From NCBI GenBank assembly GCA_011317545.1, contig WUJK01000001.1, positions 4,569,001-4,633,000 on the forward strand: DNA of 64,000 nucleotides, given 5' to 3'. The translations under genes were made by a program, and so were the position numbers. Below the pieces are notes generated by a model, which saw only the letters and a program-made list of their open reading frames with translations, was not told the DNA's origin and ran no database searches. Positions within the stretch are counted from its first letter, which is position 1. Every line of letters begins with the position of its first letter. Shown one piece after another: positions 1 through 11,453 of this stretch. Source of the DNA: Coniella vitis (lineage: Eukaryota; Ascomycota; Sordariomycetes; Diaporthales; Schizoparmaceae).

Positions 1-992
1 TCGAGTTGGCCGTCTTGCACCGAGCAGGCCGTCATGCCCGACTCGGCTGCCGATATCAATACATAGTGCTGAAAAGTAGCCGAGGGCGCCGACATGCCGA
101 CGAGTCATGGTTTGTCCGATTCGGTAGTTGCAACGGCGACAGGCACAGGGATGCTGGCGGTGGGCGGAATGGCACGGCCTGCTCGAAGCATCGTGATGTT
201 GAGATTGGAGAAAGGAAGCAAGCCAAAGGCGATCTTAAGGTATCTGCCTGGATTTGATGATTAATAAAATCTTTGGAATGTCAAGAACCGGCAAGGACAG
301 ACACATCTCCACAAGTCCGTCCTTCCTTCCTCGTCCTGACATTTGGTGCCTATGCTTCGAGGTCTCGAGTAGCTCGGTACCTAGTACCGTATACATGGTG
401 CACATAGTACCGTGTACTCCAGTACAGAGTACATCGACGTCGGACCCCCATGCATCTTATCTTATCATCCTAATCTGGCGAACCCACACCCAGCTTCCTC
501 CTTCCCATGCCGTCCGGCCCAGTTCGTCCTTCATCAGCCTCTTGGCGCCGGCACTGCTTGCACCGCTGCTTCCTTTCGTCCGACCTGACGCAAAAGTAGG
601 ACGTCCACCAGAAACCAGCCACGCAGATCCTACGATTGGTCTCTAGACGACACGGCTATACAGAGTATATCCCGCTGCGGCAAGTCAACATGGTACCTGC
701 AGGTGCCGCAACCAAATGCTAGAGCGTCAAGATCACATATCGCACATTCGCATGACCTGCACCAGCCGACATCGCTGCATCATTACATCCAGCACAATGG
801 GAATGGAGGAGGGAGGTCCATTCAAGGTTGTGAAGGGAATATTTGATAGGTGAGCCTATCATAGCAGCTATGAACAGTGCGTGTGTTTACCCGTCCGTGA
901 ACCGCGATTTGAAACTTTCACACGCTCATAATATATGGAACAGAAGAAAGTACAAGATCAGCCAGTGCTGCCTGGGACAGGAGTTGGTGCTA
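1..992. other. Gene-free left edge
   Basis: No credible gene is seen. The open frames here lack recognisable domains and intron-compatible continuation. Positions 377-432 carry six GTAC tetramers in about 56 bp (for example GGTACC, AGTACC, TGTACT, AGTACA), a dense set of small palindromes. The stretch is probably the downstream flank of the minus-strand oxalate decarboxylase. Confidence 0.6.
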
Positions 993-2768
993 TCAAGCAA
1001 AGAAAGTCACGGCCCTTCTCTTCTCTTCCACCTCACCGGCCTGGAGGGACCGAGCCACAGACGTCGCAGTTGCGCTCGCAGTCACGCTGCTGCTCGAGCT
1101 TGACGACCCGCTGCCAACGACAGCCGTGGCCAGTGCCGTCATGTTCGTTGGGCCTTGCTTGATGTACTGCTTCTCCTTGGGCAGGCTATCCCACACACCG
1201 TCGGCAAGCTTCAGATGGTCTTGCACCACCTGCTTGGGTGTCAATGCAAGCCACTGCGCTGCGCTGATGTCGCTGAACTGCGTCGCCTGCAGCACCTCGA
1301 GGAAGATTACATCCTCATCTCCCGTGTTTTCGACATAGTGGGATGCCGCCTGTGGGATGTAACCCACACTGCCGGCTGTGAAGTCGAACGTGCGCGCTGC
1401 TTCGGGTGCCTGGAACACAGTGATGCGAGCCGAGCCTTGCAAAAAATAGTTCCACTCGGGCGACTTTGTATGCCAGTGAATCTCGCGCATTGCTCCTGGC
1501 TGCACCGTCACAAGGGCTGCCGAGAACTGGCTAGCCACGGGGAACGTGGTGGGGTCGAGGATCTTGACCGAGCCTCCAGGCACCACATAGGGATCCTGCT
1601 GCGACCAATGGTACGTCTGCGACAAGCTGGTACCATCCAACGAGCCAGCAGACGAAGTGAGGTTCACGTCGCTGGTAATGTTCTCTGGCTGAGGTGTGCC
1701 GTTGAAAATCTACAGCCACAACAGGTACGGTCAATCATCAGCTGCGACTAAAGAAAGATGACACGGGTCAAAGCGTTCTTGGGTGGCACTCACATAGAGC
1801 TCATCCTGTGGAATGTTATTGAAAGCGCTTGGGTCTGCCTCAAAGTTCTTCGACAGAACACTGATTGGAGTGCGCAAAAACATCTCCGACACCAAAAATG
1901 TCTCGTCTTCGCTAAAGGAGCCGTCGTCAAAAACCAGCAAGAACTCAACGCCCTGGTCAAAGGCCTGAATGCTGTGTGGCACGCCTGTGGGGAAGAACCA
2001 GACGTCGCCCTCGCACACGTCGTCCACGAAAGTTGCCCCAGCCGAATCAACAGATGACACCCGGGCGCACCCCTTGAGCACCAGTGACCACTCGTTTGCC
2101 GTGTGCCAGTGGAGCTCGCGGTACGCATTCGGCCCAAGACGCATGTCGACGCCGGCCATATCGGTCGCTGCAGGCAGCACTTCAATGTTCTCCTGACGCG
2201 CCCAGCCCGCCCCCTTGTCCGAGCCTTGTCGGTTGTGCGACAAGCCGAGTGGCCACATGGCTTGTGGAACATCGCCACTGTCCGTTCCTGGGGTGGAATA
2301 GACATCTGGATTGATGCGCTCGTAGTAGTACGTCCTTGGCCCAGGATCGGTGCCGCCATAGCCGCCTCGGACAGGTTGAGGGGCGTCGACGCTGTCAAAG
2401 TTCAAGAACAGGCCGAGCCTGTTGTTCGCGTCCTGTCCTTGAACGTACTCGGGGTCGGTGACCACGGCCGACTCGGAACTGGAGCTTGTATCTGGCTCCG
2501 CGGCCAGACCACCCAGCAGATTTTCGCTGCCGTACAGCGAACCCGACGCCGCCGTGACAGTTGGGATTGGCGGAGCAATTCCGCCTACAGCCCCAGAATT
2601 CTCGCCATAGTCTCCCATTCTGACAAGTCCACCCGTCAGACCCTCTTCTGCATCTATTAGGGGGGGTCCTTCACACGTATGGACTTACTGTGGTGCGGGT
2701 GCCGCGTCTGAAAGGGACGCTGCCTGAAGCAGGCCCAATACCAAGACGACACCAGATGCAGACATCAT
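993..2768 (-). CDS. Secreted bicupin oxalate decarboxylase
   Basis: Exons complement(2689..2768, 1794..2619, 993..1709) give 540 aa. Both introns have canonical ends (GTAAGT and GTGAGT donors), and joining them restores the family motif ELYIFNGTPQP across the second junction. Residues 1-23 form a hydrophobic signal peptide ending in SDAAPAP. Cupin 1 has HWH at about 197-199, E203 and H242; cupin 2 has HWH at about 380-382, E387 and H426. These are the two Mn-binding HxH(x)3-4E...H sets of the family. The lid loop reads SEDET (about 263-267), where Bacillus OxdC has SENST; the catalytic Glu is kept, so decarboxylation of oxalate to formate and CO2 is more likely than oxidation. The C-terminal 40 residues are Ser/Ala/Thr-rich and could be O-glycosylated. 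The start is the first of two consecutive Met codons. Likely role: extracellular oxalate and pH control. Confidence 0.93.
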
Positions 2769-5700
2769 GTTGAGTGTGCAGAGGAAAAGTGCTTGGTTAG
2801 TCTTGGCTCCGATGCTGGCGACCCTCTTGTCAAGCACGTACTGCGAACCGCGGGGGACTGAGAAGGGGAGGCGATCAGTGCGTGTAGAATTGTCAGGCAC
2901 AACTGGCTCGAGTGAGGGACGCAAGCAGCCATTTTATACGTCTCTCGAGCGACATACTGTGTACGGGCTAACGAATCACTCATGACTCTAGAGACTAGTC
3001 TGATGGGATCATCGCACAAAAAGACCCTGATATACAGTAGTTTGGTGTACGCAACGCACTAACACACCGTGAAGTGGGAGCGTGGTCTCCGCCGTCGAAG
3101 GCATCAATGTATCTCGGACAAGTTATCACGGTTCGTCCTGGCACTTACACGCTCAAAGTGAACAGTCTAACAGCCCTGGTGCCCAAGATCGCGACATAAC
3201 TCCGAGAAAGCAAGACCCATCCAACCAGTGAGCAGTCATACTCATTGCAGCGTAGATATTGCGATTGCATCAACTCCATATGACTGGGTCACAGCATGCT
3301 GGAAGCAATACAACAATGGGCTTGCATGGTGCCAGTCTTGTAAGAGATTGGGGGCACCTGGGTCGTTGCACGCACTAATTATATACCTCCAGTCAGACAT
3401 CGAGGCCGGGCACCTTGGGCGTGCATCTCCTGGACATGGAGGGGCAAGCAACATGGCTTGTGCCCGTTGCTTCTCTTTGATGATGCTAAAATCATCGCCC
3501 CCTCATCATGCGACTTCACATCCCTGAGCATTGGACTTGCTGGGGCGGGGGCGTTAAATTAAAAAAAAAAAAAAGTCCTCGGCTCGCAAGAGGTAGTGGA
3601 TTTGGTCCGCTTTGGGACGAAGCCTGCTGTTCCCGCTTGCCCATCAAGTGTCGGATACTGGCACCTGGTAAACCAAATACAATGCGGTACGATTGGGCAG
3701 GGTGATCTGCGACTTTTCCCAAATCTTGTTTGGAGATTAGACGATGTCACCACCAAAAGATGGCTTTTTGTCCCATCAAGAGACCGTGCCCCGTTCGGAG
3801 AAGCGGTACACAGTACAGCACCAATCAGCCCAAGTCTTTACGGTGCACTGTCTAGACGGTCTTGCCTCGGCGTTAGCATTTCTACTGGCATATACTGGCA
3901 GGGACACCTCGAGACTTATGCTGACTATATATTGTTGACGGCAACGACTTGCAGACTATCAGGACGACATATCTCTCCAGGGAGCCACGTCTCTATATAC
4001 GGAAGCTTGTATCCATCCGACGTGCAACCGGCGTCCATCTGCTACAGATGTGCAGTGTTATTCTTGGGAGAGCATCGTGCATCCCGGCCTAGCTGCAGGT
4101 GCCGCACAGCCGTGTATCCCCCCGCCTTATGAATTGTCGCGAGTGTATCCCGAAATGGGTGCAGCGCTTGGAACAATACTCGTGGCAGCAAGGTGCCAAG
4201 CAACACAAGGAAAGCTGCGGTGTGGTGCGGCATGGTGAGGACAAACATTCCTAAAGGATTTACTTGCACCCGGTTGCAAGGCTTGCGCGTGACACTGACT
4301 TCTACCGCCACCTGCCGGCCATGCACAGTGGTTGCAGCAAACTCCAATGACACATGGCCATGGCAGATCATCTGACTGGCGACGATCAGGAAGACTTTTT
4401 GACCTGGCGTTGCATCAGTGCGTGGTCAGTATCCCGTCAACAAACGTACGCACACACGCACGTACGCACGCTGTGAGTGCGTTGGGCTTGTGGATCCTGT
4501 GGTCTCGTCTTCCGTTCGCCCCTCGGGACTGTTGCTCGAACGGCTTAGATGCCCGCGGACCGTTCCTGGCTAATAGAAGGGCTGTATTCATCTTCTGGAG
4601 GCCATGGCGTCAGTGGCGCTACGACGCACTCTGGCCGGCTGTGCTCTACGCTTGTAGAGCAACTAGTGGTGGTCTGACATCCGTCGACGGTTTGAACTGC
4701 CGCTAGGTTCCGCGCTCGAACATAACAGACATTCGCACGAATACCGAACACTCAACATCGGCGTGGTCATTCTGGTGCTCACGTGAACAGACGAGGTGGC
4801 CGATCATTGTACAAAGGACTCTATCTGTCCGCAAAACGCTGCATGGAAGCGAGAGCGCCCTTCTTCGCAGCATCTCTTGGCAAGAAGCCGGTCCAGGGGT
4901 GTGACTCTTGGCGATGCTCATACCAAGCTTTTCAACTGCAACCCCTGCGAGTCGGTACCCCAGACTTGGCACATCTGAATAAAGAAAATGATCTGTGACG
5001 AAGGCAACGCTCGCTCGATCTCTCCTGCCGGGGGTGGGTGTACGCCAAGTCCCAGTTGCATATGTCTGTCGAGTTCCCAATATGCAAGAGCTCTGCTTGA
5101 TGCATGCCACCGTGTCACCGGCCACACCCACGTGCACGCTGGAAAAGACGTTGCTTGGTCCTGTGGGGGTGCAATCGAACCGAACTGCACTTGAAGGTGT
5201 TGGGAAACAAGGTATGTTTTCTTTTCTCCTCGTCCTTTAGTACAAGAAGGAAAAGACCCGATCTCGAAGGGGAGAGCCGAGGCTCTCTTTTTTCTCAAAT
5301 GCTGCTGGGCACTGGATTTCTGATATACAAGCATGGGTAGAGAGCTAGACCTGATGATCGTAGAGGTGGTGGCTGTATACTTGGGTACGGTGCGCACCAC
5401 CAATCATTTGAATCACGCTTGCGCCAGATGCCTATGCTTTCGGCCATTGCTACACGGAGACGCTGGCCGCAAGCGAGGTATAGGCACAGCTCTTTGCTGT
5501 CTAACTCGAATAATTAAACCCGACGGTCTGTTTCAACAGTCTCTTCTTGAATGGTTGCAGATACTATGTATGGTATATGTTGATTCTACCCATTTGCCAT
5601 AGGGTGTGGACTACGTAGTCAAAATGAGGCGCAGCCCGGGACCATGACTGCTTTGGGCTTCGTCTGCAGTTGTGGAACCGTGTTGTTATCGTTCGATCTA

Positions 5701-6153
5701 CGGCGCAGCGGTTGAACAGCGAGCATTTACAGGTTGCTTCTTTTGTTCTGAATCGTAGTTGTGTGCCGTATCTATGTACCATTCAAATCACATCATAAAA
5801 GGTTAAGGATACAAATAACGAGTGTGGTGGATCTCGGTATACGAATTGGGTGAGCTCGAGTTCTGGAAGCATCGCGCATGTGTCCCTCTACACGTCATGA
5901 AATAGTATTCGGATACAGCTCTGAAATCCTGGTGGCTCCAGTCCCCTTCCCTCCTCCTCTTTCCAATGAATGACCATGGACCCACGGGTGCTTAGCCTAG
6001 TATTGGTGGTAGACCGAGTGAGAGTCTGAAGTGATATATTTATATAGAATGAACTTGACGACAATATGCATGAATGTCCACCATAGACTTCTGCGGGTTG
6101 GTAGATCATCACTTCGGCCTTTTGTTTATAGTTTTCTATTCTTGTATTTCTCC

Positions 6154-6193
6154 TCTTTTCTTTTCTTTTCTTTTCTTTTCTTTTCTTTTCTTT
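6154..6193. repeat. (TTTTC)n pentanucleotide microsatellite
   Basis: About eight tandem TTTTC units in gene-free DNA, followed closely by a short GT run at about 6219-6232. Confidence 0.9.
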
Positions 6194-8820
6194 GCCCGTT
6201 TCCCCGCAATTTGTTTATGTGTGTGTGTGTGTGATGCGTAGGCGGGTGGTGTGAGGCCTCCCTCTTGTCCTCTTCCTTTGCTCTTCCTCCTCCCTCACTT
6301 CTCTACTCCCTTTATTTGCGGGACAACTCATGTTGTATTTAACAAGCACCCGCGTATCTATCCATCACCTTCATGTCTCCGTCCTGAAAATTGGAATCTA
6401 TACTTGAGCGATGATCTCAGTCCCGAGCTGCGTCCCCAATATCTCTTGCCCCTTATGAGGAGTGGAACTGACCCTGGACTTCGTGTCTCCTCCTTTTAAC
6501 TGCTACTGCACCGGCCCGGCGGTTATCCTAATCCCTCCACAGAGCAAAGACATGTTTTTGTATAAACCCAGGCTCGTAACAACACTACGCGCAGCGCTCT
6601 CACGAGGAAGACAATTTCCGTAAAGAGCCACGCTGGAAGATGAGGGCTGTTGCAGGACTTGGACCCTTTTGGTTCGACGACTGGATGTGATAAGCTTGCT
6701 ATGCTATTGAAGGCAAGTATCATTCTCATCTCAGTGATGATTTGGGTCCAGGGTACGGTCCGAGTAACGCACAGGTGACCAAGATGGGTTGATGGCAACG
6801 AGTGGCCAGTAGGCTAGTGGACCGCTCGGAAGCAATTGGAGGCTGGAGGTTTCTGTAAACCAAAAGAGGGGGCCAAGCCCATCTTTTTTTTTTCTTTGTG
6901 TGAATCGTCGTTGGTTGGACTAATTCAAAACGTTATCACCATACACCAGACAGACATGATAATCACAAGAGAAATAACGAGCCCAAAGTCAACACCCCAG
7001 CACGCCCGAGCTGGAACCTCTCCCCAGGTATGAGCAAAACCTAGAGCCTTGGAGACACAGGTCGTCGTCCAGCCAGCCCATCCCTCGCCCTCTATTACCA
7101 GTATCTGGATTAACTCCGGGCCAGCCTTTCATCAGTAGTCATCACACCTTCTACGGAAGCTACGTCCACCCGGATAGAATTGGCCTCGACTACACTCTGC
7201 ACTCCATCATCACTCGTTAAAAGAGACCTTCCAGCCTTGCGTTCCGTGGGTCACCTTATAGGGACACATTATGCTTTGTGAGAGACCCGTAAGCAAAGAC
7301 GTGTCAAGATAACAAGCCCCGCGATGCCGCCATACTGGCACAGTCATGTTCGACCATCTACATTTGCTCATAGTTTGATAGATGTTTAACCTAACGGCCA
7401 AAGATGCGAGGCGCTCGGGATTTAATTCTCGTTTTTGGATATGGAACCACAACAAAACCTTTTGGCAAACGCAAGCAGAATTCAGACAAGTATATGGCAT
7501 GACAGGATAATGAGGGCGGGCTGTAGCATACGTAGCCAACGACGCTCGTGATATGTAAGGTGTGAGTGTGCTTTTCTTCCCCTATCTCGCAAACAAATAC
7601 AAACATCAGACTACCAGTAGTCTTTTGGAGACGATGTCCTCGCACGAGTATCTCGAGGAACCCCAGAATATACGCCGATGGCCTCATATCAAGTAGACGA
7701 GTCTAAGAATCCTTTTAAGGCTGGCCATTGGCAAAAAGTACTCTACTATATCACGAGGACCAGGTGCGTTGCGGGTTAGGAAGACTTGGGACACGTTCAG
7801 AAGTAGCTTTCGTGGCTCCTGAGGACCAAGTGCCGCCGTAGAAAATGTGGCCATTTGAACAGCAGGCCGTGGATTATAGACACAGAGACAGTGCCTGTCC
7901 GTGAGGAGCCAGGTAGAACAACCTGGATGTCATAAAAAAAGTACTGAGAGGGATGAAACCAGAACCGCACATTCTCAAAACTGTTGAGAAACTTGATATA
8001 TAAGATATGAAGCGTTATCTGGGAAGAGACCTATAAAGTTTCTTGATCGATATTATTCGGAATTGGATTCCTGTCATGATCAAAGTTGAATTGAATATCT
8101 CAGTTAATACTGCTGGGAGCTTTTCTACTATATGCTCAAGTTTGGTAAGTTGCTTTTTTTGGGCGGTTTTATATCAATATGAAAGGATATTTGTTCCTTC
8201 ATACCCTATCATTTGTCTGAGATCCGAGTTGTCTGAGATCCAAGCAAAGCCCACTGAAGGAATTAAGTTGGTCAGAAATAAGTTCCTTGCTCCTCAGTAG
8301 CCAGCCGGACCTCTGGAAGTTGAGAATGTGCAAGAGCAATATTCTTGAAAGAGATTTGGATCAAGCCCGACGATACTGGAAGGGAAGGGCGGCCCGTTGA
8401 AGACAGGAATCAACATGCCCGAGTTGTACAAAAAGAGTTCACCCCCAGAAAGACCATTCGGTGCTCTTTGTAAAGAGCTAAAGTGCTTACTTATATCCTT
8501 GTCCGTTTTGCGTTGTACTCAGTCAGGTTCGTGTCGAACGACCAAATTCCTGTGATATTATTTGGCTAGAATCATGGAAATTAATTCTTTTTGCAAATTC
8601 AACACTTGGTCGAGGTCTGCAAGCAACAAAACCCCGTGGTGTAAACTTTATTACTTGGAGTCTGCAAGAATCATTAGGAAGAAAAGATATTGTTCATCGA
8701 TTTGAGCTCAAAAATAGCTTACTATCAAGTCTCTGGGTCAAAATGGAGAGCATCAAGTCGCGAATATAATTCATATAAGACGAGGCGTGGTAGACGAGTA
8801 CTATTTCATAAGTACCCAAG

Positions 8821-8830
8821 TACCTAGGTA
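8821..8830. repeat. TACCTAGGTA palindrome, copy 1
   Basis: Perfect 10-bp palindrome embedded in a run of GTAC-containing sequence, 329 bp upstream of the SET gene start. Two more perfect copies occur near 61 kb. Confidence 0.85.
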
Positions 8831-9158
8831 CGTACCGAACTACCAAAAGCACCGAACCAGGATCAGCCCTTGCTGCCAGAATAAGCGAGCCACTCACCGC
8901 CCTCAAAATCGGAAGCCATGCAAGCAGCCCAACGCACGGACCATTATCAAAATCTCACTGCACTAGGCCCGGCGCATTCTCACTCTTGGGATTCATTTTC
9001 ACTCATCAGCTTGAGTATTATCCTAATAAGCCTCTCACCCACTGCAGAACTCTCTTGCCGTGCGCACTCACTCGTCACACCCAATTCATCCCGTCAGACT
9101 CATATATCCAGCACTTACCCGATCCAGTATACTTTTTTGCAACAGGCGCAACACAAAC

Positions 9159-11130
9159 ATGGCAGACGATCCGACTTTTGAGCAAAAGACGGCCGCATTC
9201 CTGGCCTGGTTCACCAGCCAGCCGGGCACAACCTTCCACGAGGATATTGAGATTCGCGATCTTCGGGCGCAGGGCGCTGGCCGAGGGATAAGTAAGTTGT
9301 CTGATTCATTTTGTTTCCCGTCATCTTGTATATATATATATATATTATATATATATATATATTTATATATTAGTATCTTCATTCAGGTATAAAATCACTA
9401 CTTACCTTATATAAACTAACAATCACCCCCAGTCGCCACCGCCGATATCCCACCAGAAACAACCCTCTTCACCATCCCGCGCACCTCCATCATCAGCGCA
9501 GAAACATCCCCTCTCACCAGCCTCTTGCCCACCATCTTCAACAGCAGCAGCAGCAACAACAACAACAACAACAAGACGTCTTTCACCAACCAGAACCAAG
9601 ACCAAGACCAAGACCTCCACATGTCCGACGCCGCCTCTCCTTCCTCCTCCCCCGACGACGAGGACACAGCCGACGACCTAACCGCCCCCCAGGACTCCTG
9701 GACGACCCTCATCCTCATCCTCATCCACCAGCACCTCCTCGGCGCCGCCTCCCCCTGGCACCCGTACCTCGAGATCCTGCCCTCGGGCGTCAGCGCCTTC
9801 ACCACGCCCATGTTCTGGACCGCCGAGGAGCTCGCGGCGCTGCAGGCGAGTCCCGTGGCGGGCAAGGTGGGCCGCGAAGAGGCCGAGGATATGATTCGCA
9901 CGAGGATCATTCCCATTATCCGCGCGCACGAGGATGTGTTTTTTCCCGGCTCCGCAGGGGAATGGGTCCGGGGCGGGAGCGAGATCGCAGATGAGTGATG
10001 ATGAGTTACTCGAGTTGGGCTTCAGGATGGGTAGTGTCATTATGGCGTATGCATTTGACCTCGAAAAGGAAGAAGATGAAGAAGCCGCCGCCGCTGCCGC
10101 TGCGGATGACGACGACGACGACGACGACGAAGAAAACAAAGCCAACTCCAAAGAGGCAAAGAACAACAACATCAACAGCAACAACAACGACGGCAACAAC
10201 TCCGACTCGGACCAAGACGACGCCGACTCCTGGATCGAAGACCGCGAAGGCCGCACGCTCCTCGGCATGGTCCCCATGGCCGACCTGCTCAACGCAGACG
10301 CAAGCTTCAACGCACACATTGAGCACGGCGAGCACGCCCTCGTGGCCACGTCGCTGCGCACAATCCGCCGCGGCGAGCAAGTCCTAAACTACTACGGCCC
10401 GCTCAGCAACGGCGAGCTGCTCCGGCGCTATGGCTACGTCACGGCGCGGCACCGCCGGTGGAATCTCGTGGATCTTTCCTGGGCGGCTGTCCGGTCTGCG
10501 CTGCATGCGCAGGTGGATGTCAAGGGGGCGGGCTTGGCGAGGGGGTTGAGTGAGGAGGAGTGGGATAGTGCGATGGGATTGTTGGAGGATGAGGAAATGG
10601 AGGAGGACTTTGTGGTGGAGCGCGGTGCGACGGATCCGGATTCCGAGGGAAGAGTTGATGAAGAGTGCGAAGATGAATCGTCCCAGAACGGAAATGGAGA
10701 AAACAAGGACAACAACAAGAAGAAGAAGAAGAAGGCAGGCGTCCCCGAAGAACTCATCGCCCAGCTCAAAGAGGTCCTCAAGGCCGTCAAGAAGGTCAAA
10801 CCCGCCGCTGTGCCCGACAAGATCATCCGCGACCGCATCATTTACTCCAGCATCGCGGTGGCGCTCGAAGAAAGGATGCGGCAGTATGGCACCACGCTCG
10901 AGCACGACTTGGCCGAGTATGAGCGCGCCAGCAAGCTCGTTGCGGCTGCCGAGGGCGGAGCCGGCAGTGTGTCGACGGGGGACGGGCGCAAGTTGATGGC
11001 GCTTGATGTGAGAATTGGCGAAAAGGCGCTGCTGAAGCAGGCTAGCGATGCGGCGAGGGCAAGGCTTGCCGAGCTTGAGGAGGCTGCTCGGGATGGGGAG
11101 GGACGCAGTGCCAAGCGAAGGAGGGTTTGA
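9159..11130 (+). CDS. SET-domain lysine methyltransferase, RKM4/SETD6-like, frame broken
   Basis: Exon 1 is 9159-9291 (GTAAGT donor), and exon 2 opens at 9433 after CCCCCAG. The protein has a split SET domain: N-terminal SET segment GAGRGIIATADIPPETTLF, an inserted helical region (SPWHPYLEILPS, MFWTAEELAAL), then the SET core with ADLLNADASFNAH and GEQVLNYYGPLSNGELL, followed by a helical C-terminal substrate-binding region. This architecture fits Rubisco-LSMT/SETD6/Rkm4 enzymes that methylate ribosomal or other lysines. The frame used up to HEDVFFPG (about 9930-9953) stops at 9998, while the rest of the domain reads in the +1 frame to 11130. Either one base is inserted or deleted here, or a weak 55-nt intron (9936-9990, GTGTTT...GCAG, no branch point) is removed. 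Poly-Asn, poly-Asp and Lys-rich runs interrupt the domain. Confidence 0.85.
9328..9371. repeat. (TA)n tract inside SET-gene intron 1
   Basis: Imperfect TA dinucleotide array occupying about a third of the 141-nt first intron (9292-9432) of the SET gene. Confidence 0.9.
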
Positions 11131-11453
11131 AGATAGACCGCAAAGGGATGTCGCTACGTTTGTTTTTTTTTTTACATTCTACTTGTGGATAGAGAAAGAG
11201 TCAAGATACCCATAGACTATGGAAGGAAAGGTTTTTTGATGGACAGATGTACAGAATCTCGGGCATAGTCCCTCGATGAAGACACATGCAATTTCGGCTC
11301 TCTTTGACGGCTTACTTAGATGTCGTGCTATACAATTCCTAGTTATGCCAACTTATTTTGGGGGGTATCATTTATTTTCCATCCATCCTGAAAACATCCA
11401 ATCCTTCCGGATACACGACATTCTAGACAAGTCATTGCCGTGCCTCTTCCTGT
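11131..11453. other. Convergent intergenic spacer
   Basis: This 323-bp spacer lies between the 3' ends of the plus-strand SET gene and minus-strand RTT109. It contains a T-run at about 11163-11172 and no gene; it should hold both 3' UTRs. Confidence 0.6.

Larger units (their letters stand above)
2769..9158. other. 6.4 kb gene-free region
   Basis: No open frame shows a recognisable domain or codon pattern like the neighbouring genes. Visible landmarks are an A14 run at 3561-3574, a (TTTTC)8 pyrimidine tract at 6154-6193, a visibly AT-rich interval at about 7900-8900 with many TA and AT dinucleotides, and a TACCTAGGTA palindrome at 8821-8830. The AT-rich part could be a decayed, RIP-affected repeat, but no transposon reading frame is readable. 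The right end should contain the SET gene promoter. Confidence 0.55.

Noticed and set aside
5660..6680. Possible tRNA B-box-like sequences (GTTCGA...)
   Set aside because: Sequences near 5691 and 6671 break the B-box consensus at the required C positions, and no A-box or cloverleaf could be paired.
9936..9990. 55-nt intron in the SET gene
   Set aside because: It would restore the frame but has a poor donor, no branch point and removes a conserved segment; kept only as an alternative.
9678..10361. Minus-strand 227-codon frame across the SET gene
   Set aside because: Ser/Leu-rich antisense shadow of the poly-Asp and poly-Ala parts of the SET protein.
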